From assembly GCA_949065595.1 (NCBI GenBank), contig CARSXK010000022.1:1-17899 (forward strand): a stretch of 17,899 nt of DNA, given 5' to 3'. Both the position numbers and the translations under genes were made by a program. Shown piece after piece: positions 6,039-13,043 of the stretch (position 1 is its first letter; every line of letters starts with the position of its first letter). Under the pieces are notes generated by a model that was not told where the DNA came from, did not search any database, and saw only the letters and a list, made by a program, of their open reading frames with translations. Origin of the DNA: UBA5026 sp949065595 (GTDB lineage Bacteria; Bacillota_I; Bacilli_A; RF39; UBA660).

Positions 6039-6878
6039 CTATAATTTTTTTACTAATTCATTATTTTTATGTTTCTTTGTTATAGCACAATTGTCATTAA
6101 CTAGTTTTTCATAATATCCTTTACCATAATAATATACAAAAACGAATAAACAGGTACATAAAACAGCAATTTTATTTTCTGTTGTAATATATTCAAATTG
6201 TTTTTCAAGAACACTTTGACCCATAATAATTTTTTCAAATGAATCATATTCAGGGGCAATAAAATCATTACCAAGTATATGATTTGCCTTTAATAAATTT
6301 TGTAAAAAAAGCAATTCAAATTCTTTTGTTGTGTATTTACTAAAGTTTCTATTCGTTCCTCTTAGGTTTACAATGCTTTTATACTTTTTATTTAAGACAT
6401 CAACGACCTTTACAAATAAATCTTTATAATTGGGATCTATTAATGGTTCCTTATAATCCCTATAAGATTCTATCATAGGATAGTTGATCAACAAAAGCCC
6501 ATTTTCTGTTTCATCATAAAAATAATTCATCATTTCTTTTAATACACTTTTTTTATTTTCATAATGATTATCTTGAATTTCTAAATCAAAAAACAAATAA
6601 ATATATGGGTATTTATCCTCTAACCTTTTAGCATCTTCTATACGTCCGTTATTTATTAAAATTTGTCTTAACACTTCTATAGTTGAAGTAGAATCATCAA
6701 TAAAACCTTCATTTAAATTTAAAATAGATTGATATAAAGAATAAATATTTGTACGTATATCTACAATTTGTAATTCACTTGATTGATTCCATTTAACCTT
6801 CCCCAATTGTTCGAATAATTTTGGCTCAGTTTTTTCTCCTTCAACAATTAAAAGAATCTTATTCCGTGAATGCGCCAT
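6039..6878 (-). CDS. TOPRIM-like protein (RloB / PARIS AriB-like)
   Basis: The 279-aa product opens with KILLIVEGEKTEPKLFEQL, whose E13 fits the conserved acidic residue of the first TOPRIM strand. YIYLFFDLEIQD (93-103) supplies D98-x-E100 and D103 in place of the usual DxD. NGLLLINYPMIESY (126-139) follows. This order matches RloB-like and DUF4435-like nuclease subunits that pair with AAA_15 ATPases, as in PARIS. I chose the ATG at 6878: GGAGAAG lies about 10 bases upstream and the longer frame would overlap the ATPase gene further. It overlaps the ATPase stop by 20 bases, implying translational coupling. A hydrophobic stretch near the C-terminus (IAVLCTCLFVFVYYYG) is unusual and could be a buried helix or membrane segment. 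Confidence 0.7.
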   Translation of the reverse strand: MAHSRNKILLIVEGEKTEPKLFEQLGKVKWNQSSELQIVDIRTNIYSLYQSILNLNEGFIDDSTSTIEVLRQILINNGRIEDAKRLEDKYPYIYLFFDLEIQDNHYENKKSVLKEMMNYFYDETENGLLLINYPMIESYRDYKEPLIDPNYKDLFVKVVDVLNKKYKSIVNLRGTNRNFSKYTTKEFELLFLQNLLKANHILGNDFIAPEYDSFEKIIMGQSVLEKQFEYITTENKIAVLCTCLFVFVYYYGKGYYEKLVNDNCAITKKHKNNELVKKL

Positions 6879-7989
6879 TTCTATACATCTTCTCCAAATT
6901 ATGTGCTTCTCTAATTTCTTTATCTGTACACTCACTTAATGAGCAAACTTTGCCATCTGTTAATATAAAACAACAATCAGGTCGTGTAATAGAATTTCTC
7001 ATTAAATATGTGTTGTGAGATGTGACAAATGATTGCATATTTTTTTGATTATTTATTGCTTTAAAAACTATTTCAGCTGTTTCATAATGATAAAACGCAT
7101 CAAATTCGTCCAAAAACAAAAAGGAAACTTTTTCAAAGTAAATGGACCAACAATAATATAACCACAAAGCGTGTGTTCCTGTAGAAATAATAGAGGAAAA
7201 TAAAGCTTCTCCATCATTAAATTTAGCTATTAAAACATTTTGATTATTGAATATCCTTGCTTCTAATTTATAATGTAAATCATTCTTCAATAAAAATTCC
7301 TCAAATTGATGAATTCGATTATTTTGAATAATTATCTCATCCATACTATTTCCACCACTCATTAAACCTATAAACCCATTCCCATCATTTAAGCATCTAA
7401 ACCACAACATACCTTCAGAAAATTGGATAATTTTTTGAATTACAGTATTAACCGGAGAAGTATTTCTATATATATATTTCAAAATAGATAATCTGTTATC
7501 ATTTAATTCAATTTTTAAAGTTTCTATTCCCTCCAAATTAAAAACACTTTTTTGAGGATTATGATAATCATAATAGAGTAACGTCTTGCCTTTGTACTCA
7601 ATTTTCTCATACTGCAACTGATCTATGGTTGTTTTACCATAAGAATAGATATATATATCATTATCAAAATTAAATTCATATTTGAATTCAATAAGTTTAC
7701 TTTTACTATCCAAATTTCGATAGTTAGAATACCAAGTAAATGCTGGTTTTTGTTTATCTGTTAAGTGTACTGTCAAATCATATAAAGCAAACCCTAAATT
7801 AGATTTTCCCATCCCATTTTTACCATAAATTATTCCCTTATTCACAATACCATTTTTTACCAAATCATCATTAAAGGTATAATCTCTTGCTTTAGATAAG
7901 TCTAATACGATTTCATCTTTAAATCCTTTAAAATTTTTAACACTAAATTTTCTTATCATAATATACTTTACCTCGCTATTTGTTTTCAT
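6859..7989 (-). CDS. AAA_15-type ATPase of a two-gene defence module
   Basis: The 376-aa protein has MIRKFSVKNFKGFKD as the first strand, Walker A G56KNGMGKS63, an ABC-like signature region SSIISTGTHALW (265-276), Walker B FLFLDEFDAF (290-299) and a switch histidine in FVTSHNTYL (H325). This is the RloA/OLD-like, SMC-related ATPase architecture with a short insert between the Walker motifs. Such ATPases sense invasion and control a TOPRIM partner, here the overlapping downstream gene. I chose the ATG at 7989 because AAAGGA lies 8-9 bases upstream; a TTG at 8016 and an ATG at 7959 are alternatives. A TATAAT is present upstream at 8049-8044 without a good -35. Confidence 0.8.
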   Translation of the reverse strand: MKTNSEVKYIMIRKFSVKNFKGFKDEIVLDLSKARDYTFNDDLVKNGIVNKGIIYGKNGMGKSNLGFALYDLTVHLTDKQKPAFTWYSNYRNLDSKSKLIEFKYEFNFDNDIYIYSYGKTTIDQLQYEKIEYKGKTLLYYDYHNPQKSVFNLEGIETLKIELNDNRLSILKYIYRNTSPVNTVIQKIIQFSEGMLWFRCLNDGNGFIGLMSGGNSMDEIIIQNNRIHQFEEFLLKNDLHYKLEARIFNNQNVLIAKFNDGEALFSSIISTGTHALWLYYCWSIYFEKVSFLFLDEFDAFYHYETAEIVFKAINNQKNMQSFVTSHNTYLMRNSITRPDCCFILTDGKVCSLSECTDKEIREAHNLEKMYRNGAFTE

Positions 7990-8021
7990 TATACCATTCC
8001 TTTCATTGCAAATCAATACTT

Positions 8022-8040
8022 TCCGTATTTTTTTTACGGA
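8022..8040. promoter_or_regulatory. Dyad TCCGTA-N7-TACGGA downstream of the ATPase -10 box
   Basis: A perfect 6-bp inverted repeat separated by seven T lies between the minus-strand TATAAT (8049-8044) and the ATPase start at 7989, where a repressor operator or a 5'-UTR hairpin would sit. TTTTTTACGG also occurs in both att modules, so the match may be a shared binding word. Confidence 0.4.
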
Positions 8041-8622
8041 TACATTATATTTTATGATTAATATGCCTTTTTAATTCAAATATTAAAAAATTAATTTAAC
8101 CAATTATTCCACATGCTTTTTATCTTGAAAAAGTTAAATAAAAATATAATTTTGCAATTATAGATGAAAATCATTTAAAATAGCAAAAAACAATCACTAT
8201 ATCATAGTTAAAATACTAATATAAGTGATTATTCCCTATATTTAAATCTATCTCTCCCCCTAAAAAATACAATTTAATTTTCTTCTAAATTACATCATTC
8301 TAAAGATTAAAACATTTTATACCATTTCATCTCATATTCTCACATTAACCTTTTTACAAATTTTTATAGTATTTATAAAAAGTTTGTTAAGAATTTTACT
8401 TATGAAATTGGTTCAATGATGTTGGACCAATTAGAAAACTATCCTTTGATAAAAAAAAAGAAAAAAATTTTATCTTAGCTTTCACACTATTCATTGCTGA
8501 TTAACAGTCAAATCCAAAAGAACAAAATTTTTTTATAATATTGAATGTGTAAAAAACGATTAGAATTTTAAAAAAATTTGAAAGACAATTTAATTCTTCC
8601 TTGAAAATACTAATATTCTTTA
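8041..8622. other. Gene-free AT-rich stretch with two hairpins
   Basis: No credible gene is seen on either strand. Beyond the ATPase promoter it holds an inverted repeat AATCACTATAT (8192-8202) / ATATAAGTGATT (8219-8230) and a strong hairpin with an 11-bp stem (one G-U) and 5-base loop at 8406-8432 (AATTGGTTCAA / TTGGACCAATT) with no T run. It could be decayed coding sequence or non-coding element end sequence; nothing decides. Confidence 0.4.
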
Positions 8623-8790
8623 TATGCGGGATTGTGCGGGGAAAACCTTGCGGGATTTTTTACGGGAAATCTATACAAAATATTAAAGGATATAAAAATT
8701 ATAGAAGTTATTTAAGCTATTTTTAAAAGATATTGTGAGTTTTAAAAGATATTTAACGAATTAACAAGATATTTGAAGTGATTCTCTTTA
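8623..8790 (+). repeat. Att-flanking module, copy 2
   Basis: Homologous to 5704-5893: three TGCGGG motifs, GGGATTTTTTACGG, then a block from about 8699 that differs from copy 1 by about two substitutions and by having one rather than two of the 19-bp AAAAGATATTGTGAGTTAT-like units. The upstream part is more diverged, with substitutions around the TGCGGG motifs while the motifs themselves are kept. Confidence 0.75.
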
Positions 8791-8835
8791 CTTCTAAGCC
8801 GTCGGTCGCAGGTTCAAATCCTGTCCGAGTTGCCA
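8791..8835 (+). other. Attachment core: 3' half of tRNA-Arg(UCU), copy 2
   Basis: Same 45-base span as copy 1 from anticodon loop CTTCTAA to CCA, with two substitutions: TTCAAAT in the T loop and CCGAGTT in the acceptor strand. The 5' half is missing here too. It marks the right boundary of the 2.9-kb element. Both copies are followed by the same T7-ATAT stretch. Confidence 0.85.
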
Positions 8836-8876
8836 TTTTTTTATATCGTTGATTATATTTTCAATAAATTAGAGAA

Positions 8877-8918
8877 AAAAGACCTTGAGTTAGGCTTGTC
8901 CTACATTCAAGGTCTTTT
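8877..8918. terminator. Terminator hairpin after att copy 2
   Basis: AAAAGACCTTGAGT (8877-8890) pairs with ATTCAAGGTCTTTT (8905-8918) with one G-T wobble. The core ACCTTGA/TCAAGGT is shared with the hairpin at 5957-6007. Confidence 0.7.
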
Positions 8919-9081
8919 CTGTTTGTCTTAATCTGATTCTTTTAAACACCAAGTAGTCCATATACTCTTCGTAGTTTGCAAATCCAAGTCTGTTCATTTT
9001 TTCTTTGACTCTATTATATTCGTTGACTGAATCATCACTATGATTGGAGCCACCTTTTATCTTGATTGTATTTATTCCATC
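8890..9081 (-). pseudogene. 63-codon gene remnant of unknown family
   Basis: An open stretch reads SVNEYNRVKEKMNRLGF, ANYEEYMDYLVFKRIRLRQ and ends at a TAA inside the terminator hairpin. Composition looks protein-like, but there is a stop immediately upstream, no ribosome site and no start before an internal Met. It is probably the tail of a gene lost when elements inserted or rearranged at the tRNA site. I do not recognise it. Confidence 0.35.
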
Positions 9082-9106
9082 TTATCTGTGTATCTAAAGC
9101 ACAAAA

Positions 9107-9164
9107 AGGTGTGTCAAACTCAAATAAAACACACCTAATGGTAAGGTTATATATTTTTATAACC
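9107..9164. other. Two consecutive hairpins
   Basis: AGGTGTGT (9107-9114) / ACACACCT (9129-9136) and GGTTATA (9145-9151) / TATAACC (9158-9164). Neither is followed by a clear T run on the plus strand. They may back up termination between the operon and the remnant gene. Confidence 0.4.
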
Positions 9165-9189
9165 AATCCTCTCTATATTTAAAACAAAA

Positions 9190-9222
9190 AGATAAACTCT
9201 AGAAAATTTTTATTTAGAGTTT
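9190..9222 (-). terminator. Terminator of the surface-protein operon
   Basis: On the minus strand AAACTCTA (9222-9215) pairs with TAGAGTTT (9201-9194), followed by ATCTTTTTGTTTT. It overlaps the last codons and stop of the 324-aa gene. Confidence 0.6.
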
Positions 9223-10184
9223 CTTTTTGAAGTGCGAGATATATTGCGCTTTTCTTTAAGCATCAACTTCTTTTCCTCAATAAATTCAGCTATTTGTTCA
9301 ATCCGTAAGTCAATAAGTCTTTTAGCTGTTTCATAAGCACCATTATCTACAACCTTGACTGATGTTTCTCTTGTTTTAATGGGCGTATCCGTATCCGATA
9401 GTCGTAAATTACGCAGTGTATAATCTTCCATACGAGCAGATACAACTACAATATTGCTTTTAATTAAAACTTTAATTACTTGATTAAAGCCACAACCAAT
9501 ACTTACATAAAATTTAGAATCTCGTCGTTCCTTTCCTGATTGTTTACAAGCATATGACAAAAGACCATCACAAAAATGCTTTTGCGTTGGCGACAATAAT
9601 GCATAAGCCTCTGCAAAAGTTAACCGTGCATTTCCGTCAAATACAACAGAATCCTGTGCAACAGACATTATTCCATCGTCTGCTGTTTTATGACTTGGAA
9701 CAGCTACTTCTTGTTTAACAATATGCTTCCGCACTTCATCTGATTGTTGCTTAGCAGACGATGGAGCACCATAATAATAGAATGGAACAGAATGAAAATA
9801 ATGATGCGAAATTTGAGCTTTTAATCGGATGTTTTCTTCAATTTGATGATTCAACTTCTCCTGTAAAAATTTTAACTGTGCTTCTTCTAATTCTGCACGT
9901 TGTCGTTCTAACTCCAACTCATAATCGTATGGCAATTCTTCAGCAAATGATACGATAGGATTAACAGCAACTTGCTCAGCGCTTGGATAAATATTTGGAC
10001 ATTCATAATCTTTCATTCTTTTAAGTTCTTCTGCTTCTTTATATAGTGTTTCCGCCTTTTCCAACTCTTTTCTAGTATCTTCAATACTGACTTTGTATAT
10101 ATCGCGAACCTTACGCTCATCAAGTTCTCGTTCAAGCGCATCAACACGACTAGAATATTCATTTAACTTGTTTCGGCTGTTCAA
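9210..10184 (-). CDS. Coiled-coil protein with unrecognised C-terminal domain
   Basis: The 324-aa protein has no signal peptide or membrane segment. Residues 5-57 and 88-125 are charged heptad-like coiled coils separated by a proline-containing linker. Residues 129-142 are aromatic (HHYFHSVPFYYYGAP). Residues 180-300 form a compact globular domain with FAEAYALLSPTQKHFCDGLL, KFYVSIGCGFNQVIKVLIKS and a final helix EQIAEFIEEKK that I cannot name. The start is TTG at 10184 with GGAGGA 7 bases upstream. It is last in the operon, 29 bases after the 78-aa gene. A cytoplasmic partner for the coiled-coil tail of the membrane protein is a reasonable inference. Confidence 0.75.
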   Translation of the reverse strand: MNSRNKLNEYSSRVDALERELDERKVRDIYKVSIEDTRKELEKAETLYKEAEELKRMKDYECPNIYPSAEQVAVNPIVSFAEELPYDYELELERQRAELEEAQLKFLQEKLNHQIEENIRLKAQISHHYFHSVPFYYYGAPSSAKQQSDEVRKHIVKQEVAVPSHKTADDGIMSVAQDSVVFDGNARLTFAEAYALLSPTQKHFCDGLLSYACKQSGKERRDSKFYVSIGCGFNQVIKVLIKSNIVVVSARMEDYTLRNLRLSDTDTPIKTRETSVKVVDNGAYETAKRLIDLRIEQIAEFIEEKKLMLKEKRNISRTSKRNSK

Positions 10185-10213
10185 TGTTACTTCCTCCGTC
10201 TACAAATTAGAAG

Positions 10214-10450
10214 TTATTTCTGATCTTTCATAAGTTGCAATTCATCAGTCAACATTTGTAATTTTTCTCGTTGCAGCTTTATCAGTGATGAAAGTGTTTT
10301 GAAATAACTTTTTTCTTGCTCTTTAGGTTCTTCTTTATCTATCAAGCTTTCCATAAGAGATGCTTGTGAACGCAACCGTTTTTGCTCTAGCTCTGCAAGT
10401 TCTTCTTTCACAACTGCAATTTCCTTCAATAAATCCTCTTTTTTTGACAT
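10214..10450 (-). CDS. 78-aa coiled-coil protein
   Basis: Starting at the ATG 10450 (GAAAGGA about 10 bases upstream), the product is almost entirely one charged heptad-patterned helix (LLKEIAVVKEELAELEQKRL ... LIKLQREKLQMLTDELQLM) without secretion signal. An upstream in-frame extension to 10576 would overlap the membrane-protein gene and has low-complexity content, so I rejected it. It lies 28 bases after the membrane-protein gene and 29 before the 324-aa gene. It probably pairs with a coiled coil of one of its neighbours. Confidence 0.75.
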   Translation of the reverse strand: MSKKEDLLKEIAVVKEELAELEQKRLRSQASLMESLIDKEEPKEQEKSYFKTLSSLIKLQREKLQMLTDELQLMKDQK

Positions 10451-10478
10451 AATAAAATTTTCCTTTCTCACTTGATTT

Positions 10479-13043
10479 TTAATTATTTTTTGTTTTATTA
10501 GGATCAACAAACGGTTGTTGCGGATTTTCTCCATAAGGTGGATAAGGCGCATAACCATAAGGTGGATAAGACGCATATTGCTGTCTTAATTGTTCATTTA
10601 ATAAACGGTTTTCAATTTCTTTCTGCTTCAACTGCTCTTCTAAAAGATGCAAGCGTTGCAGTTCTAGTTCTTGCTGACGCATTTGATAATTCATACTAGG
10701 CTGTTGCTGGTTTTGTTGAACATATTGACCATAATAAGGCTGCTGTACTTCCCGACGTCTTAATTGCTCTTGTTGTTGTAAATCACGCAAGCGTTGCATT
10801 TCTTCTTCATGCCTACGCATGCGTGCAGCATCTTCTAATTCCCTCTTTACACGTTCATTTTCTTCACGAAGCATTGTTTCCATTTTTCGCTCTTGCATTT
10901 CACGCTCCATACTACGTAAACGTTCTTCGTATGCCTTTAAAATTGCATAAGTTTCTGCATCCACTTCCGAATCCTCCGTTCCTGAATTTTTTGAATTTAA
11001 CGAAGCAGGAACAAAATGTAATGCTTTCAACTCTTGGGATGATTCTGTAGCTTTCAACTTTTCTTTCAAATTTGCAACTTCTTTTTCTGCATCATCCACG
11101 CGGTCAGAAAGACGTTCTTTCTCTCTTTTATATTCTGCTTCCCGTTGTCTTTCCACTTGCAGTTGTATTTGCTTTTTCAGTTCCTCATCGCGCAGGCGTA
11201 TCTCTTCACCGAGCTTTTCAATCTTTGCATCAATATCGGATTTAACAGGCTGCTGACTTAATAACATCGATTGCTCTTTTTTAATATCATCTGCCATCTT
11301 TTCGGCACGTTCAACTTCTTCTTTGTATCTTGTAATTTCACGATCGCTTGCGTCACGCTCCATTTCGTGCATACGTTCTTCTAATTTTTCCGTTGTGCTA
11401 TCAATCTGCGGTTGAACTGATTGTACTAGAGGCTGATGAGAGGTTGTAGCCGCGATAGCATGTACATCTTGTACTTTGTCTTCTTCTTTTTTCTTTTTGC
11501 TTCCTATAAGCAATATAATCAATAATATAATCAGCAATAAAGCAACAACTGCAATTATAATCCACACCCAAAATGGCAAACCACCAAGAGGTTTATCCCC
11601 ATTTGATGTTGTTGGTGCTTCATATTCAAAGCCTGATTCAATATACCCTTGTGTAACACTATCCGTATCAAACTCAAAATTATTTTCTGCATCAGCTTTT
11701 ATTACGGGCTTAGCGTAATACTTTGTTCCTGGTACAAGTGTGCCTTGTGCTATTTCTTGTGTACATGCTGCGTCAGTATAATACTTATATTCAACAATAC
11801 CATCAAGCGATCCTTTATAACTATCACTTGTAAACGTAGGCATTTTTCCTGGTTCTACTGGTGATGCAACCAATACAGCTTTACTTATAGAAAATTCATA
11901 TAGAGCATCCGTCGTATCTCCTTCCCAAGTAAAGCCATCGTTAGGACGTGCAATAATTTTATATAATCCTGCATTTGTAGGCTTAAAAGCATCAATTCCA
12001 ACTTCTGTTTCCATACTTGATTCAGACACCAAATATAATTTAACTTTCCCACTTGATACTAATTCTGCCATACCATTCGGTGTAAAATCAACAGGAGAAC
12101 CGCTGTAACCACTCGTCGTAGTTCCCGAAGGTGAAGGCTTTGTAATAGGCGTTGCAAGAGCTGCTGCAATTGTGAATTTCACAGTATATGTTTTAGCTAC
12201 ACCTGCTTCTGAGGTAACAGTAATTGTAAGTGTATGTTCACCCACTTCTAAATCACCAAGTGACATGTCTTTTACATCATTTTTTTGCTCTTCTACAATT
12301 GTCTTACTACCTTCGGTTATCTTGATTTTTGAGGTGGTCCCCGCACGTGTTGCGGAAATTTTTACATTTGCTTTATCTGCATTAGCAATCGGCTCTGCAA
12401 CCGTTTGGTTCTCATCCGTTCCACTGAGAACCTGTGTACCGCCAACAGAAAGTGTAAATCCACTCAAGGTATTTGCTGTATCAACTTCACGAGGTGTTAC
12501 AATTAAATTCGCTTGAGAATAGTCGCCTGTCAGCGTCTGATTATTAAATTTTACAGTAATGTTTTCTTCGCCTATTTCATCACACACTGCTTCATATGCA
12601 ACATTAAATTCAATCGGACCTGTAGGTGTTCCCTGATATACGAATTTATATCCGCCGTGTAAAAATGTACTTTTGCTAATTCCACTATCATCTGATCCAA
12701 GAATATGAATATTCTTTTCACCAAATACATTCGCCCCAGCATTTACATCGGACCATGTATCGCCTTTCACATAATTTTGTGACGCTGTACCAATTGAAAT
12801 GTTTTCATCTAACGGTGTAATTACAAATTCTGCTCCTCCGATTTTACCACTATTATTTTCAATTTTGAACATTATTGTAAATTCAGGATTAGCTTGTCCC
12901 GCAATAACGTCCGAAACCTCGGCAGTTAAAGTAATATCTTGTGCGCTTGATGCGTGTACTGTTACGCCTACGATTGCAATAAACGATAATACAACCGCAA
13001 GAACCGTTCCAAGTAAAAATTTCTTCACTCTAAATGGTTTCAT
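10479..13043 (-). CDS. Cohesin-like, single-pass membrane, cytoplasmic coiled-coil protein
   Basis: The 854-aa protein has a signal peptide (1-31, KKFLLGTVLAVVLSFIAIVG, cleavage near VHA-SS). A cohesin-like beta domain (about 35-184) shows FTIMFKIENNSGKIGGAEFVI, a Thr/Gly turn and a late GPIEFNVAY strand. A Cadherin-like beta-sandwich domain follows (about 192-292; LSGFTLSVGG ... LEVGEHTLTITVTSEAG). Two further Ig/MBG-like modules occupy 310-475. A membrane helix (490-514, FWVWIIIAVVALLLIILL) is closed by KKKKEE. The remaining 340 residues are cytoplasmic by the positive-inside rule: long coiled coils (550-670, 695-765, 785-822) ending in a Q/P/Y-rich tail with YPPYG repeats. AGGAGG precedes the ATG, which overlaps the stop of the upstream dockerin gene (ATGA). 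The cohesin call is by pattern only. Confidence 0.75.
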   Translation of the reverse strand: MKPFRVKKFLLGTVLAVVLSFIAIVGVTVHASSAQDITLTAEVSDVIAGQANPEFTIMFKIENNSGKIGGAEFVITPLDENISIGTASQNYVKGDTWSDVNAGANVFGEKNIHILGSDDSGISKSTFLHGGYKFVYQGTPTGPIEFNVAYEAVCDEIGEENITVKFNNQTLTGDYSQANLIVTPREVDTANTLSGFTLSVGGTQVLSGTDENQTVAEPIANADKANVKISATRAGTTSKIKITEGSKTIVEEQKNDVKDMSLGDLEVGEHTLTITVTSEAGVAKTYTVKFTIAAALATPITKPSPSGTTTSGYSGSPVDFTPNGMAELVSSGKVKLYLVSESSMETEVGIDAFKPTNAGLYKIIARPNDGFTWEGDTTDALYEFSISKAVLVASPVEPGKMPTFTSDSYKGSLDGIVEYKYYTDAACTQEIAQGTLVPGTKYYAKPVIKADAENNFEFDTDSVTQGYIESGFEYEAPTTSNGDKPLGGLPFWVWIIIAVVALLLIILLIILLIGSKKKKEEDKVQDVHAIAATTSHQPLVQSVQPQIDSTTEKLEERMHEMERDASDREITRYKEEVERAEKMADDIKKEQSMLLSQQPVKSDIDAKIEKLGEEIRLRDEELKKQIQLQVERQREAEYKREKERLSDRVDDAEKEVANLKEKLKATESSQELKALHFVPASLNSKNSGTEDSEVDAETYAILKAYEERLRSMEREMQERKMETMLREENERVKRELEDAARMRRHEEEMQRLRDLQQQEQLRRREVQQPYYGQYVQQNQQQPSMNYQMRQQELELQRLHLLEEQLKQKEIENRLLNEQLRQQYASYPPYGYAPYPPYGENPQQPFVDPNKTKNN

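Larger units (their letters stand above)
5939..8835. mobile_element. 2.9-kb integrase-less element in tRNA-Arg(UCU)
   Basis: The interval is bounded by direct 45-bp repeats of the tRNA-Arg 3' half and ends on the right with the repeat-rich att module. Its only coding content is the ATPase/TOPRIM pair. No recombinase, relaxase, replication or packaging gene is visible, so mobility would depend on proteins supplied in trans. The left element's right end carries the same module, which implies related elements inserted one after another at the same site. Confidence 0.65.

Noticed and set aside
10451..10576. N-terminal extension of the 78-aa protein (RLIHLMVMRLIHLM...)
   Set aside because: It overlaps the end of the membrane-protein gene in another frame, and the internal ATG at 10450 has a proper ribosome site.
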